From assembly GCF_943914805.1 (NCBI RefSeq), contig NZ_CALUDM010000062.1, positions 1-22,302 on the forward strand: a DNA stretch of 22,302 nt. The letters are read 5' to 3'. The position numbers were made by a program, and so were the translations under genes. Each line of letters starts with the position of its first letter. The first letter of the stretch is position 1. This stretch comes from an uncultured Acinetobacter sp. GTDB taxonomy: Bacteria > Pseudomonadota > Gammaproteobacteria > Pseudomonadales > Moraxellaceae. Under the pieces are notes generated by a model. It was given only the letters and a program-made list of their open reading frames with translations. It was not told the DNA's origin and searched no databases. Below, in pieces: positions 1 to 6,769 of this stretch.

Positions 1-85
1 CTCTGAAGGATAAATGAAAATTAAGTACTTACACAAAATTTAGAACAGTCCCTAATTAAGCAGTTCAGGATATTTGATAAATTGA

Positions 86-120
86 CACTCCCTCCTTTTT
101 CAAAGGAGGGTTGGGGAGGA
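86..120. repeat. GC-rich inverted repeat downstream of rsmI
   Basis: A perfect 9-base inverted repeat, CCCTCCTTT (90-98) and AAAGGAGGG (102-110), has a 3-base loop. A further GGGGAGG block follows at 113-119. It lies just beyond the 3' end of rsmI and stands out as GC-rich in an AT-rich background. It could end rsmI transcription, but no run of T follows the hairpin on the minus strand, so it is not a classic terminator. Its pattern resembles short dispersed intergenic repeats that I recall from Acinetobacter genomes; no second copy occurs in this window. Bases 1-85 show no gene that I can recognise. Confidence 0.5.
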
Positions 121-153
121 TTTTAAAGTTTCTAAATTATTTTTGTGATGTGC

Positions 154-993
154 TTAAGCCTTATCCGTCAATTCTAAAGCACGTTGATAAGCAACTTTTT
201 TCTTTATTCCCGTTAAATCCGCAGCCAATTGTGACGCAGCTTTAACTGAAAGATCTTCAAGTAGGCGCAATAACAATTTATCCAATTTTTCTTGGCTTAA
301 ATCTTTTTCTGTAGGCGCGCCACCAATTACCAAGACAATTTCACCTTTTTGCTGATGGTGATCATTTTCAATAAAGCTGACCAATTCTGACAAGGTCATT
401 TTTTTAATGGTTTCAAATGTTTTGGTAATTTCACGAGCAAAACCAACTGGACGATCCGCACCAAACACATTCGCCATATCTTTAACACTGTCTAAAATAC
501 GATGCGGTGCTTCGTAGATGATCATGGTTTGGGTTTCATGTTTCAATTTTTCTAGTTGCAATAAACGCTGTGACTGTTTTGATGAAAGAAAGCCTTCAAA
601 ACTAAAGCGATCACTCGGCAAGCCTACGGCACTCAACGCAGCAATTGCAGCACATGCACCAGGTACAGGAATCACACGGATATTATTTTCCTGTGCAGCA
701 CGAACTAACTTAAAACCAGGATCGCTAATCAGTGGCGTACCTGCATCGCTCACAAGTGCAACATCATCACCATTTTTTAATTTTTCGATAAGTATATCAA
801 TTTTGTTACTTTCATTGTGATCGTGGCACGCTGTGAGCGGAGTTGATATATTATAGTGCTTTAACAATTGAGCAGATTGACGAGTATCTTCTGCCGCAAT
901 CACTGAAACAGACTTTAAAATTTCAATAGAACGAAAAGTCATATCATCTAAGTGCCCAATTGGGGTCGCTACGACAAATAATTGAGCACTCAT
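154..993 (-). CDS. rsmI: 16S rRNA 2'-O-methyltransferase RsmI
   Basis: The product is predicted to methylate the 2'-hydroxyl of C1402 in 16S rRNA, using S-adenosylmethionine, in the decoding centre of the small ribosomal subunit. It is a SAM-dependent tetrapyrrole methylase-fold protein. Visible family motifs are VATPIGHLDD near the N terminus, AAEDTR, the loop VSDAGTPLISDPG, VPGACAAIAALSAVG and IYEAPHRI. At 279 residues it is close to the E. coli length. I chose the ATG at 991-993 rather than the ATG at 1003-1005, because GGAG sits 6 bases upstream of the former and the latter would overlap the divergent lpoA start. The neighbouring lpoA, yraN and dolP match the usual context of this gene. 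Identification is firm; the start is likely. Confidence 0.96.
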   Translation of the reverse strand: MSAQLFVVATPIGHLDDMTFRSIEILKSVSVIAAEDTRQSAQLLKHYNISTPLTACHDHNESNKIDILIEKLKNGDDVALVSDAGTPLISDPGFKLVRAAQENNIRVIPVPGACAAIAALSAVGLPSDRFSFEGFLSSKQSQRLLQLEKLKHETQTMIIYEAPHRILDSVKDMANVFGADRPVGFAREITKTFETIKKMTLSELVSFIENDHHQQKGEIVLVIGGAPTEKDLSQEKLDKLLLRLLEDLSVKAASQLAADLTGIKKKVAYQRALELTDKA

Positions 994-1003
994 AAGGTTC
1001 TCC
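994..1003. promoter_or_regulatory. Shared two-way ribosome binding segment
   Basis: The 10 bases AAGGTTCTCC separate the rsmI start codon (minus) from the lpoA start codon (plus). Read on the plus strand, AAGG lies 6 bases before the lpoA ATG. Read on the minus strand, GGAG lies 6 bases before the rsmI ATG. One decamer therefore supplies both Shine-Dalgarno sequences, and the promoter of each gene must lie inside the coding region of the other. Confidence 0.65.
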
Positions 1004-1954
1004 ATGAAGAATAAAATAGTATTGAATTGTATAAAAAGAATGGTGTTGCTCGGAATAGTTGGATTTACAACCCAAATTCATGCAGAGGTTTTAGTTATTT
1101 TACCCGAAACTGGCCCAATGGCGCGAGCAGGTTTAAGTATCAAACAGGGTATATTAAGCACATATCAAATGGGGAATAACAATATTCCATTAAAATTTGT
1201 CAATTCGGATCAAAAATCCATCAAGTTAATTTTAAAGCAGGATGTTAATAAAAAGACTCAAATGATCATTGGGCCGCTGGCACGACCAGATGTTGAGGCT
1301 TTGATTAAGTTAAAACCCAAAGTACCTGTTTTGGCTTTAAATGAGGTTTATCCAAGCTATAAAAATGTTTGGCAATATAGCCTGTCTAAAAATGATGATG
1401 CTCTAGCGCTGTTGGATTATGTTCATCGGGATCATGTTTCAAAACTCTACGTCGTTCGTGAGAAAGGGGCTGAGAATGAATCGATTAACTTTCTAAATGC
1501 TTTGTTTTTAAATTATCGGGGAGAAGTTGATCCTGTTGATGAAATGCCGAAACTACGTGCAAAAAATGAAGGCGTTTTGTTATTGGGTTCAAATGAATGG
1601 TTGTCTAGTTTAAAGAAATTAAAAAAGAAAAATATTTATACACAAGCAATTGCTGTGAGTGAGAAAAAGGCTTTGCCGAAAGGGATGAAGTTTTGTGATG
1701 TACCTGCGTTGTATATTGCAGAATGGAAAGATGTGGTTCGAGCATATAAAGATAAACCGAACTCATTACCTTATCAGCGATTGTATGCATTTGGTGGCGA
1801 TGCATGGCATATTGCTGAGCATTTTGTACTGCAGCCAAAAGTTAAAAATTTAACCTTTAATGGACGCACTGGAAAAATAAGGATTGACGGTAATCGAGTT
1901 GAACGTATTCCACAATGTTTTGAACGTTCTAAAAGCAATTTAGTCGCTTTGTAG
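1004..1954 (+). CDS. LpoA/LppC-family periplasmic penicillin-binding protein activator, short form
   Basis: In E. coli, LpoA is an outer-membrane lipoprotein that stimulates the peptidoglycan synthase PBP1A. This 316-residue protein matches only the C-terminal half, the type I periplasmic-binding-protein-like LppC domain. Visible landmarks are VLVILPETGPMARAG at the mature N terminus and YAFGGDAWHIAEHF followed by FNGRTGKIRIDGNRV near the C terminus, close to the usual end of the family. The N terminus is a signal peptide, probably cut after IHA (residue 27). No lipobox cysteine is present at the cleavage site, and the N-terminal TPR half of the roughly 680-residue E. coli protein is missing, so the product is probably soluble in the periplasm. 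Family assignment comes from motifs and from its place between rsmI and yraN. Whether it still activates a PBP is unknown. Confidence 0.8.
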   Translation: MKNKIVLNCIKRMVLLGIVGFTTQIHAEVLVILPETGPMARAGLSIKQGILSTYQMGNNNIPLKFVNSDQKSIKLILKQDVNKKTQMIIGPLARPDVEALIKLKPKVPVLALNEVYPSYKNVWQYSLSKNDDALALLDYVHRDHVSKLYVVREKGAENESINFLNALFLNYRGEVDPVDEMPKLRAKNEGVLLLGSNEWLSSLKKLKKKNIYTQAIAVSEKKALPKGMKFCDVPALYIAEWKDVVRAYKDKPNSLPYQRLYAFGGDAWHIAEHFVLQPKVKNLTFNGRTGKIRIDGNRVERIPQCFERSKSNLVAL

Positions 1955-2047
1955 TTATCTCTTTTAGGCTTTCTTTACATGTTCTTTGGATGTTCTTCGG
2001 ATGTTTTAGAGCCTTATAGATCACAAAGAAATAAAGTATTCATCATC

Positions 2048-2464
2048 ATGGCAAAGAATCTACTCGGTCAATGGGCTGAACAAGAGGCTGTAAATATCTT
2101 GTTAAAACAGCATTATGAAATTTTAAAATTGAATTATTTTTCTCGATTTGGGGAAATTGATATTATTGCCCAATATCAAAATAATTTAGTCTTTATCGAA
2201 GTAAAAGCACGAACACCGACTCAGTTAGGTAAAGCATTTGAAGTGGTAAGTTTATCGAAACAAAAGAAATTATTTAAAACTGCACTGAAATTTTTACAAG
2301 ACCATCCGCATTATGAACAATACTATTGTCGTTTTGATGTAATCAGTTTTGATTTACATCATAAAATTGCAAAAAACGTACAGCAAGACTTTACTCAAAT
2401 CTCTTATGATCAAGCTTGGATTGAAAATGCATTTACTTTAGATCCGGACTTGATTAATCTGTGA
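2048..2464 (+). CDS. yraN: UPF0102 family endonuclease-like protein YraN
   Basis: This small cytoplasmic protein belongs to the UPF0102 family, which has a predicted PD-(D/E)XK nuclease fold and no settled role. The core is visible as GEIDII (Glu36, Asp38) followed by FIEVKAR (Glu51, Lys53), with LGKAFE after it. From the ATG at 2048 the product has 138 residues, a normal family length, and begins MAKNLLGQWAE as family members do. The frame is open back to an ATG at 1979, adding 23 residues without similarity to the family. Neither start has a good Shine-Dalgarno sequence. It sits between lpoA and dolP, as in E. coli except that diaA is absent. Confidence 0.88.
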   Translation: MAKNLLGQWAEQEAVNILLKQHYEILKLNYFSRFGEIDIIAQYQNNLVFIEVKARTPTQLGKAFEVVSLSKQKKLFKTALKFLQDHPHYEQYYCRFDVISFDLHHKIAKNVQQDFTQISYDQAWIENAFTLDPDLINL

Positions 2465-2573
2465 TTGAAAATTCAAGCATAGTTATTTAAAAGATATAGA
2501 ATATTTTAGTGTGTAGGCTTTCCATAACAACAAGGAGAGTTTTATAGGCTAAATTCAATAGGAGTTTTGCTGA

Positions 2574-3275
2574 GTGTTAAAGCGTATTGTCATAACCATG
2601 ATGTGTGTAGCAAGTTTGTCTGGTTGCGCAAGTTTTATCTCAGGTGGCACAGGTTCTGCACCTGTGGGAACAGAAAGTGGTGTTAGATCTTTAGGTCAGG
2701 TATTCATTGACTCTTCTATTGAGCGTACTGCCAAAATAAATTTATATAAACTCGACGCACGTTTTAAAGAATCTCGTATTAATATCAATAGCTTTCATAG
2801 CAATGTCTTATTAACAGGGCAAGTGCCTGATATACATTTAAAGCAATTGGCTGAAGATAATTTGCGTGCCATGAGTGATGTGAAAACAGTACATAATTAT
2901 ATTACTGTCGGTAACCAAATTGGTTATAGCACGATCATGCAAGATGCGAGTGTAACAGCCAATACACGTGGTTTGATAATGAAAGCGCCTGTTGTTTCTG
3001 ACAATAAAGTGCTTATTCATACTGAGGATGGCGTGTTATATGTTCTCGGGCGTTTAAATAATGCGGAAATTGCAGACTTAAATGATGTGCTACAAAAGGT
3101 TGGAAATGTGACTAAAATTGTGACCTTGATTGATAATATCGAGCAAGGAAATCATTCAGTTCAATCATCTTCATTTACAGCACCTGTCGTGAATAATACG
3201 CAACCTGAAGTTCAGACGCCAGTTGCGATTGATCCAAATGCTACCGAGCCAAGCAATAATGTTATTCAACAATAG
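2574..3275 (+). CDS. dolP: Dual BON-domain outer-membrane lipoprotein, DolP (YraP) family
   Basis: DolP supports outer-membrane integrity and binds anionic phospholipids in E. coli. The sequence starts with a lipoprotein signal peptide ending in LSGC, with lipidated Cys18. Two BON domains follow at about residues 46-113 and 122-191, recognised by the pattern of a short helix and then strands such as VLLTGQV and VLYVLGRL. The start codon is GTG at 2574, supported by AGGAG at 2560-2564 with 9 bases of spacing. The product has 233 residues, about 40 more than E. coli DolP, because of a Gln/Asn/Pro-rich C-terminal tail that is probably disordered. The 109-base gap after yraN holds an orphan AAGGAG at 2532-2537 with no start codon near it. 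Confidence 0.88.
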   Translation: MLKRIVITMMCVASLSGCASFISGGTGSAPVGTESGVRSLGQVFIDSSIERTAKINLYKLDARFKESRININSFHSNVLLTGQVPDIHLKQLAEDNLRAMSDVKTVHNYITVGNQIGYSTIMQDASVTANTRGLIMKAPVVSDNKVLIHTEDGVLYVLGRLNNAEIADLNDVLQKVGNVTKIVTLIDNIEQGNHSVQSSSFTAPVVNNTQPEVQTPVAIDPNATEPSNNVIQQ

Positions 3276-4155
3276 GTTGCGACCTTTAAAAGATAAAGTT
3301 CTTAAACAACTGGAAAGCTTTAAATCACAATATAAAGATTTTCGTTTATATGATTTAGGTAGTATTACCATAAATGGATTAACCCCGAAAAAAGGTTATT
3401 CGATTAAGCCAAATATTGCCTATGGTTTGAAAGCCAGACAGCGTCTAGATCTGTATATTTCAAATCAAAATAAACACAAACCTCTGATTATCTTTGTCCA
3501 CGGTGGCGCGTGGACACATGGCGATAAAAGTGCTTATAAGTTTGTAGGAGAAGCATTTAGTCGTTTTGGTTATGATGTTGCAGTGATGAATTATCATCTG
3601 GCACCTGAACATAAGTTTCCAAGCTATGTCACTGACTTGGCTGTTGCTTTAAATTACTTGCAACAACAACAAAATAAATTGGGTATATCAACAACCAATA
3701 TTGCGTTGATGGGGCATTCTGCGGGTGCCTTTAATATTGCTTCATTGTTGTATCACCCGCAGCATTATGATTTACAAATCAAGCATAATATTAAAGCAAT
3801 GATTGGTATTGCTGGGCCTTATCATTTTGATTATAAAGGTGATCCTTTGGCAGAACCTGCGTTTGATCAAAATGTACCTTTTGAGCAAGTGATGCCTTAT
3901 TATTTTGTTGAAACCAATGCAGTTAAACATTACTTGCTGTTGGCTGAAAATGATCAAATTGTGAAAGATAGCAATTCTTTAGACTTTAAATTGCAACTTG
4001 AGCAGAAGGGTAATCATTGCGAAATACGAGTGATTCCAAAAACAGGGCATATTTCAATTATGGGAAGTGTGTCGAGTTTATTTAGTCGATTCTTTAAAAC
4101 ACGTTCTGAAATTATTAATATTTTAGACAATACATTTAAAAACAATCAGCAATAA
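3259..4155 (+). CDS. Alpha/beta hydrolase, HGG-type carboxylesterase family
   Basis: The product is a predicted serine esterase or lipase of the alpha/beta hydrolase fold; substrate unknown. Numbered from ATG 3259, the oxyanion motif HGGAW is at 81-85, the nucleophile elbow GHSAG places Ser154, Asp232 follows in AENDQIV, and His264 lies in TGHIS. These form a complete catalytic triad in standard order. The 298-residue protein has no clear signal peptide and is probably cytoplasmic. The frame is open to a TTG at 3223 and an ATG at 3238, but every choice overlaps the end of dolP (stop at 3273-3275). ATG 3259 gives the smallest overlap, 17 bases, which suggests translational coupling. A strong terminator follows. 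Confidence 0.85.
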   Translation: MLFNNRLRPLKDKVLKQLESFKSQYKDFRLYDLGSITINGLTPKKGYSIKPNIAYGLKARQRLDLYISNQNKHKPLIIFVHGGAWTHGDKSAYKFVGEAFSRFGYDVAVMNYHLAPEHKFPSYVTDLAVALNYLQQQQNKLGISTTNIALMGHSAGAFNIASLLYHPQHYDLQIKHNIKAMIGIAGPYHFDYKGDPLAEPAFDQNVPFEQVMPYYFVETNAVKHYLLLAENDQIVKDSNSLDFKLQLEQKGNHCEIRVIPKTGHISIMGSVSSLFSRFFKTRSEIINILDNTFKNNQQ

Positions 4156-4171
4156 AAGCACTTAGCAATAT

Positions 4172-4203
4172 AAAAAACACCGAGCAATCGCTCGGTGTTT
4201 TTT
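4172..4203. terminator. Bidirectional rho-independent terminator
   Basis: The stem CACCGAGC / GCTCGGTG (4178-4185 and 4190-4197) closes a 4-base loop AATC. It is flanked by A-rich sequence on the left and T-rich sequence on the right, so both strands give a hairpin followed by U residues. It lies between the convergent hydrolase and nudC genes and should end both transcripts. Confidence 0.93.
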
Positions 4204-4238
4204 ATTCGTAATTTCGGTTTGTCAATTCAGTTGTAAAC

Positions 4239-4997
4239 TCAATCTTGATGCATTGGCGTGTTATGAATCACATGCTCAATCATGGCATGTGCAATACTGC
4301 CTGAAAATGGTGTTTCAGGAAGTTGATCAAATTTGAAGAATTGAGCATCGCTAATTTCTTCTTCTTGCAACACAATCTCACCAGATTCATATTCGGCTTT
4401 AAACGCCAACATTAAGTTACTTGGAAATGGCCAAGGTTGGCTAGATAGATAAGTTACATTTTTGACGTGTAAACCTACTTCTTCCAATGTTTCTCTTTTC
4501 ACAGCTTCTTCTAGTGTTTCGCCAACTTCAACAAAGCCTGCAATTAAACCATACATATTACTGGTGTTTTTTGCATTTTTTGCCAAGAGAATTTCATCTT
4601 TCCCACGGGTGATGACTGTGATAATACAAGGTTGCACACGAGGATATTGATGATAGCGACATACTGGACAAACCATTGCATATTCAACAGGATGAACTTC
4701 TGTTTCATGTCCACAATGGCTACAAAATTTATGATTTCTACGCCATTCTAACAGTTGTAATGCACGGCTCGCTTGTTCAAATTGTGGCTTTGTCCACTGA
4801 GAAATCAATTGGCGAATCGGAATGAGTTGATAGCCATCTGGAATCTTATCTTCTGCCAAAAGATCTCGGGCAATGATTTGATCACCCGAGCTAAAACTAA
4901 TATCACTTGCTAATTTTTCAACTTTTGGAAGTTGTAAATTTTCATCGACGAGAAGTTGGTGTTGATGAAAGATATAAGCAAGTGATAATTCAGACAT
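4239..4997 (-). CDS. nudC: NAD+/NADH pyrophosphatase NudC
   Basis: NudC hydrolyses NADH and NAD+ to NMNH or NMN plus AMP, and in E. coli removes NAD caps from the 5' ends of RNA. The 252-residue protein carries a zinc ribbon with Cys92, Cys95, Cys110 and Cys113. The Nudix box spans residues 154-176, beginning GFVEVGE and ending RETLEEVGL. It is followed by SQPWPFP (186-192), the signature that separates NADH pyrophosphatases from other Nudix enzymes. Its ATG overlaps the fimL stop by one base (TAATG), so translation is probably coupled to fimL. P. aeruginosa has the same fimL-nudC pair as I recall it. Confidence 0.95.
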   Translation of the reverse strand: MSELSLAYIFHQHQLLVDENLQLPKVEKLASDISFSSGDQIIARDLLAEDKIPDGYQLIPIRQLISQWTKPQFEQASRALQLLEWRRNHKFCSHCGHETEVHPVEYAMVCPVCRYHQYPRVQPCIITVITRGKDEILLAKNAKNTSNMYGLIAGFVEVGETLEEAVKRETLEEVGLHVKNVTYLSSQPWPFPSNLMLAFKAEYESGEIVLQEEEISDAQFFKFDQLPETPFSGSIAHAMIEHVIHNTPMHQD

Positions 4998-6640
4998 TAG
5001 GCAACCGATTTTAAGTTTTGACTACTGGTTAATGCTACATTAAACATCGCCTGCAAAACAGGTTGTTTGTTTTGTAGATTCTCAATCATCATATCTGCAC
5101 TGGCCAATACATCAAGCAAATTGTTAATTTGTTGAGCATCTAAGCCTTGTTCTTTGGCAAGTTTAGCTTGTACAAAATTTGCTGCATCTACTAAGGCTTT
5201 TTGACCATCTTTTGCAGAAAGGAAGAGCATAGCCCCACCAATTTCTCGCAATTGAGAAGGAATCGTTTCCAAATTAGTTGCTTGATTATCTTGCAGATAT
5301 TGAATCAGTGTTTGCGCAGTTAAATCTACAGTACTTTTGGTTTCATTCAATAAAGCGGTGTGTGCTTCATCTAAACGATCTAATGAAATTTGTAGATTAT
5401 TCACTTTTAACTGTAAGCGGTTTGATGTGTAATTACGCTCTAAAATACCAATTGAATTCATTGCAGATAAAATGCTATTCATCAATTGTTGAACATAATG
5501 TTCATCTTTCAGCATGTTTTCTTGAGACAAAAGATCCGCTTGTTGTTTTAGTTCTAAATAGGCTTCATTTAAGTTTAGAACTTTAAAAACATGAGCGAGA
5601 TCATTCAGCTTCACTTTGAGTTCTTGAGCTTTTTCACTGGTCATATTCTGATAGTTAAACTCAATATCATTGCGAATTTGCGACATTTCATCTGTAATCA
5701 ATTGGCTAACAGTATGAATGGTATCAAAATCTGGACCATACAAATGACGGCTAAAGATTTGCAGTTGTGTGTCTGTCAGAATGTCCTCACCAACATTGAT
5801 CTGTTCACGAATATGTTGAGAAATATCATCTTCTTGACTGATACAAATACTGAGGATATTAGCAGTGTCTAAAACGGAAGCTTTAAAACCTTGTTGATCT
5901 TTAAAGAACAATGAAATATTGGTTTCAACCCCGATAAGCGTTCTTAGACGAGCATCATTGAGTAGAACGCTTTCAATGCGACTTAAAGCAACAGAAACCA
6001 ATGCCCAATATTGCGCACTTGGTTGATCTTTTGCAAAGTTTTCTAAATATGCACCAACTAATTTAAGACCTTGCAAATCAAGTTCAGTTTCTTGTTGTTT
6101 CAACAATTTGTGTAAAGACAGCTTATACAGTTTGTGTACATATGCTGATTTTTCTAACTCAGGCGCTTGCGGAAGATTAAACTGAGGCGTAACACAATCT
6201 AACAAAGGGACAATGGCTTGTCCTTCAGGCGTCAATTCAAGACCCAATACTTGTTCTAAATGATTCAATGAATCATGTAAAAACTGTGGTACTTTAACTT
6301 CGCGTAAACAACTAAACTCGATATAACGCTTGAGCATCGTTGTACCTTCACTCAAGGCAATCACTTCTTCTGTATTGATATCACGCGGGTTTTGCATGAT
6401 TTTACGCATTAGTTGCGCCGCGAGTTCTGCAATTTTAGCAACTTGAGGCATATCAATCAGCATGAGTACATGAGCACATTGTTCTAATTGACTCAATGCA
6501 TCATCAATACCGAAAGGTAATGTTTGATCTTCAACTAAGCTACTGACAGCTGACTCTACTTGGAGAATTGAATTATCGACTTCTTTTTTAATAATAAGTA
6601 ATGCTGTCGGATCAAAATGTATAGAGGTTTGGTAAGACAT
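4997..6640 (-). CDS. fimL: FimL-like regulator, homologous to the ChpA N-terminal region
   Basis: FimL in P. aeruginosa promotes type IV pilus function and cAMP signalling by working with the Chp chemosensory system; it resembles the N-terminal HPt-like region of ChpA without being a kinase. This 547-residue product is almost entirely predicted helix. Segments such as LSQLEQCAHVLMLIDMPQVAKI, an array of hydrophobic and Gln residues near residue 50, fit the degenerate HPt pattern: where a phosphorylatable His would stand in true HPt domains there is no conserved HxxKG motif. I recognised it partly by its neighbour nudC. The ATG at 6638-6640 has AGGT 8 bases upstream and begins like the family; an upstream ATG at 6686-6688 would add 16 unlikely residues. 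No receiver or kinase domain is attached. Confidence 0.8.
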   Translation of the reverse strand: MSYQTSIHFDPTALLIIKKEVDNSILQVESAVSSLVEDQTLPFGIDDALSQLEQCAHVLMLIDMPQVAKIAELAAQLMRKIMQNPRDINTEEVIALSEGTTMLKRYIEFSCLREVKVPQFLHDSLNHLEQVLGLELTPEGQAIVPLLDCVTPQFNLPQAPELEKSAYVHKLYKLSLHKLLKQQETELDLQGLKLVGAYLENFAKDQPSAQYWALVSVALSRIESVLLNDARLRTLIGVETNISLFFKDQQGFKASVLDTANILSICISQEDDISQHIREQINVGEDILTDTQLQIFSRHLYGPDFDTIHTVSQLITDEMSQIRNDIEFNYQNMTSEKAQELKVKLNDLAHVFKVLNLNEAYLELKQQADLLSQENMLKDEHYVQQLMNSILSAMNSIGILERNYTSNRLQLKVNNLQISLDRLDEAHTALLNETKSTVDLTAQTLIQYLQDNQATNLETIPSQLREIGGAMLFLSAKDGQKALVDAANFVQAKLAKEQGLDAQQINNLLDVLASADMMIENLQNKQPVLQAMFNVALTSSQNLKSVA

Positions 6641-6678
6641 TGATCTGCACCTATCCAGGGTATCTAAATGTTCTATTT

Positions 6679-6700
6679 TTAGCCTCATAATTAAGGCTAA
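6679..6700. repeat. Inverted repeat upstream of fimL
   Basis: TTAGCCT (6679-6685) and AGGCTAA (6694-6700) form a 7-base stem with an 8-base loop in the 129-base gap between rnhA-dnaQ and fimL. A T5 run follows on the plus strand only, where no gene would use it. In the minus-strand transcript it would fold about 40 bases before the chosen fimL start and would bury the alternative ATG at 6688. Confidence 0.45.
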
Positions 6701-6769
6701 TTTTTCTAAGTTTTAATATAGCTGAAGAATGAAATCTTTACAGAACAAAATAGCGATTTAACACCACTT

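Noticed and set aside
1..153. Possible RNase P RNA gene next to rsmI, as in Pseudomonas
   Set aside because: None of the conserved RNase P RNA elements can be recognised in these bases, which are short and AT-rich apart from one hairpin.
518..820. 100-codon frame antisense to rsmI
   Set aside because: It is a codon-pattern shadow of a clearly conserved methyltransferase gene and lacks any recognisable domain.
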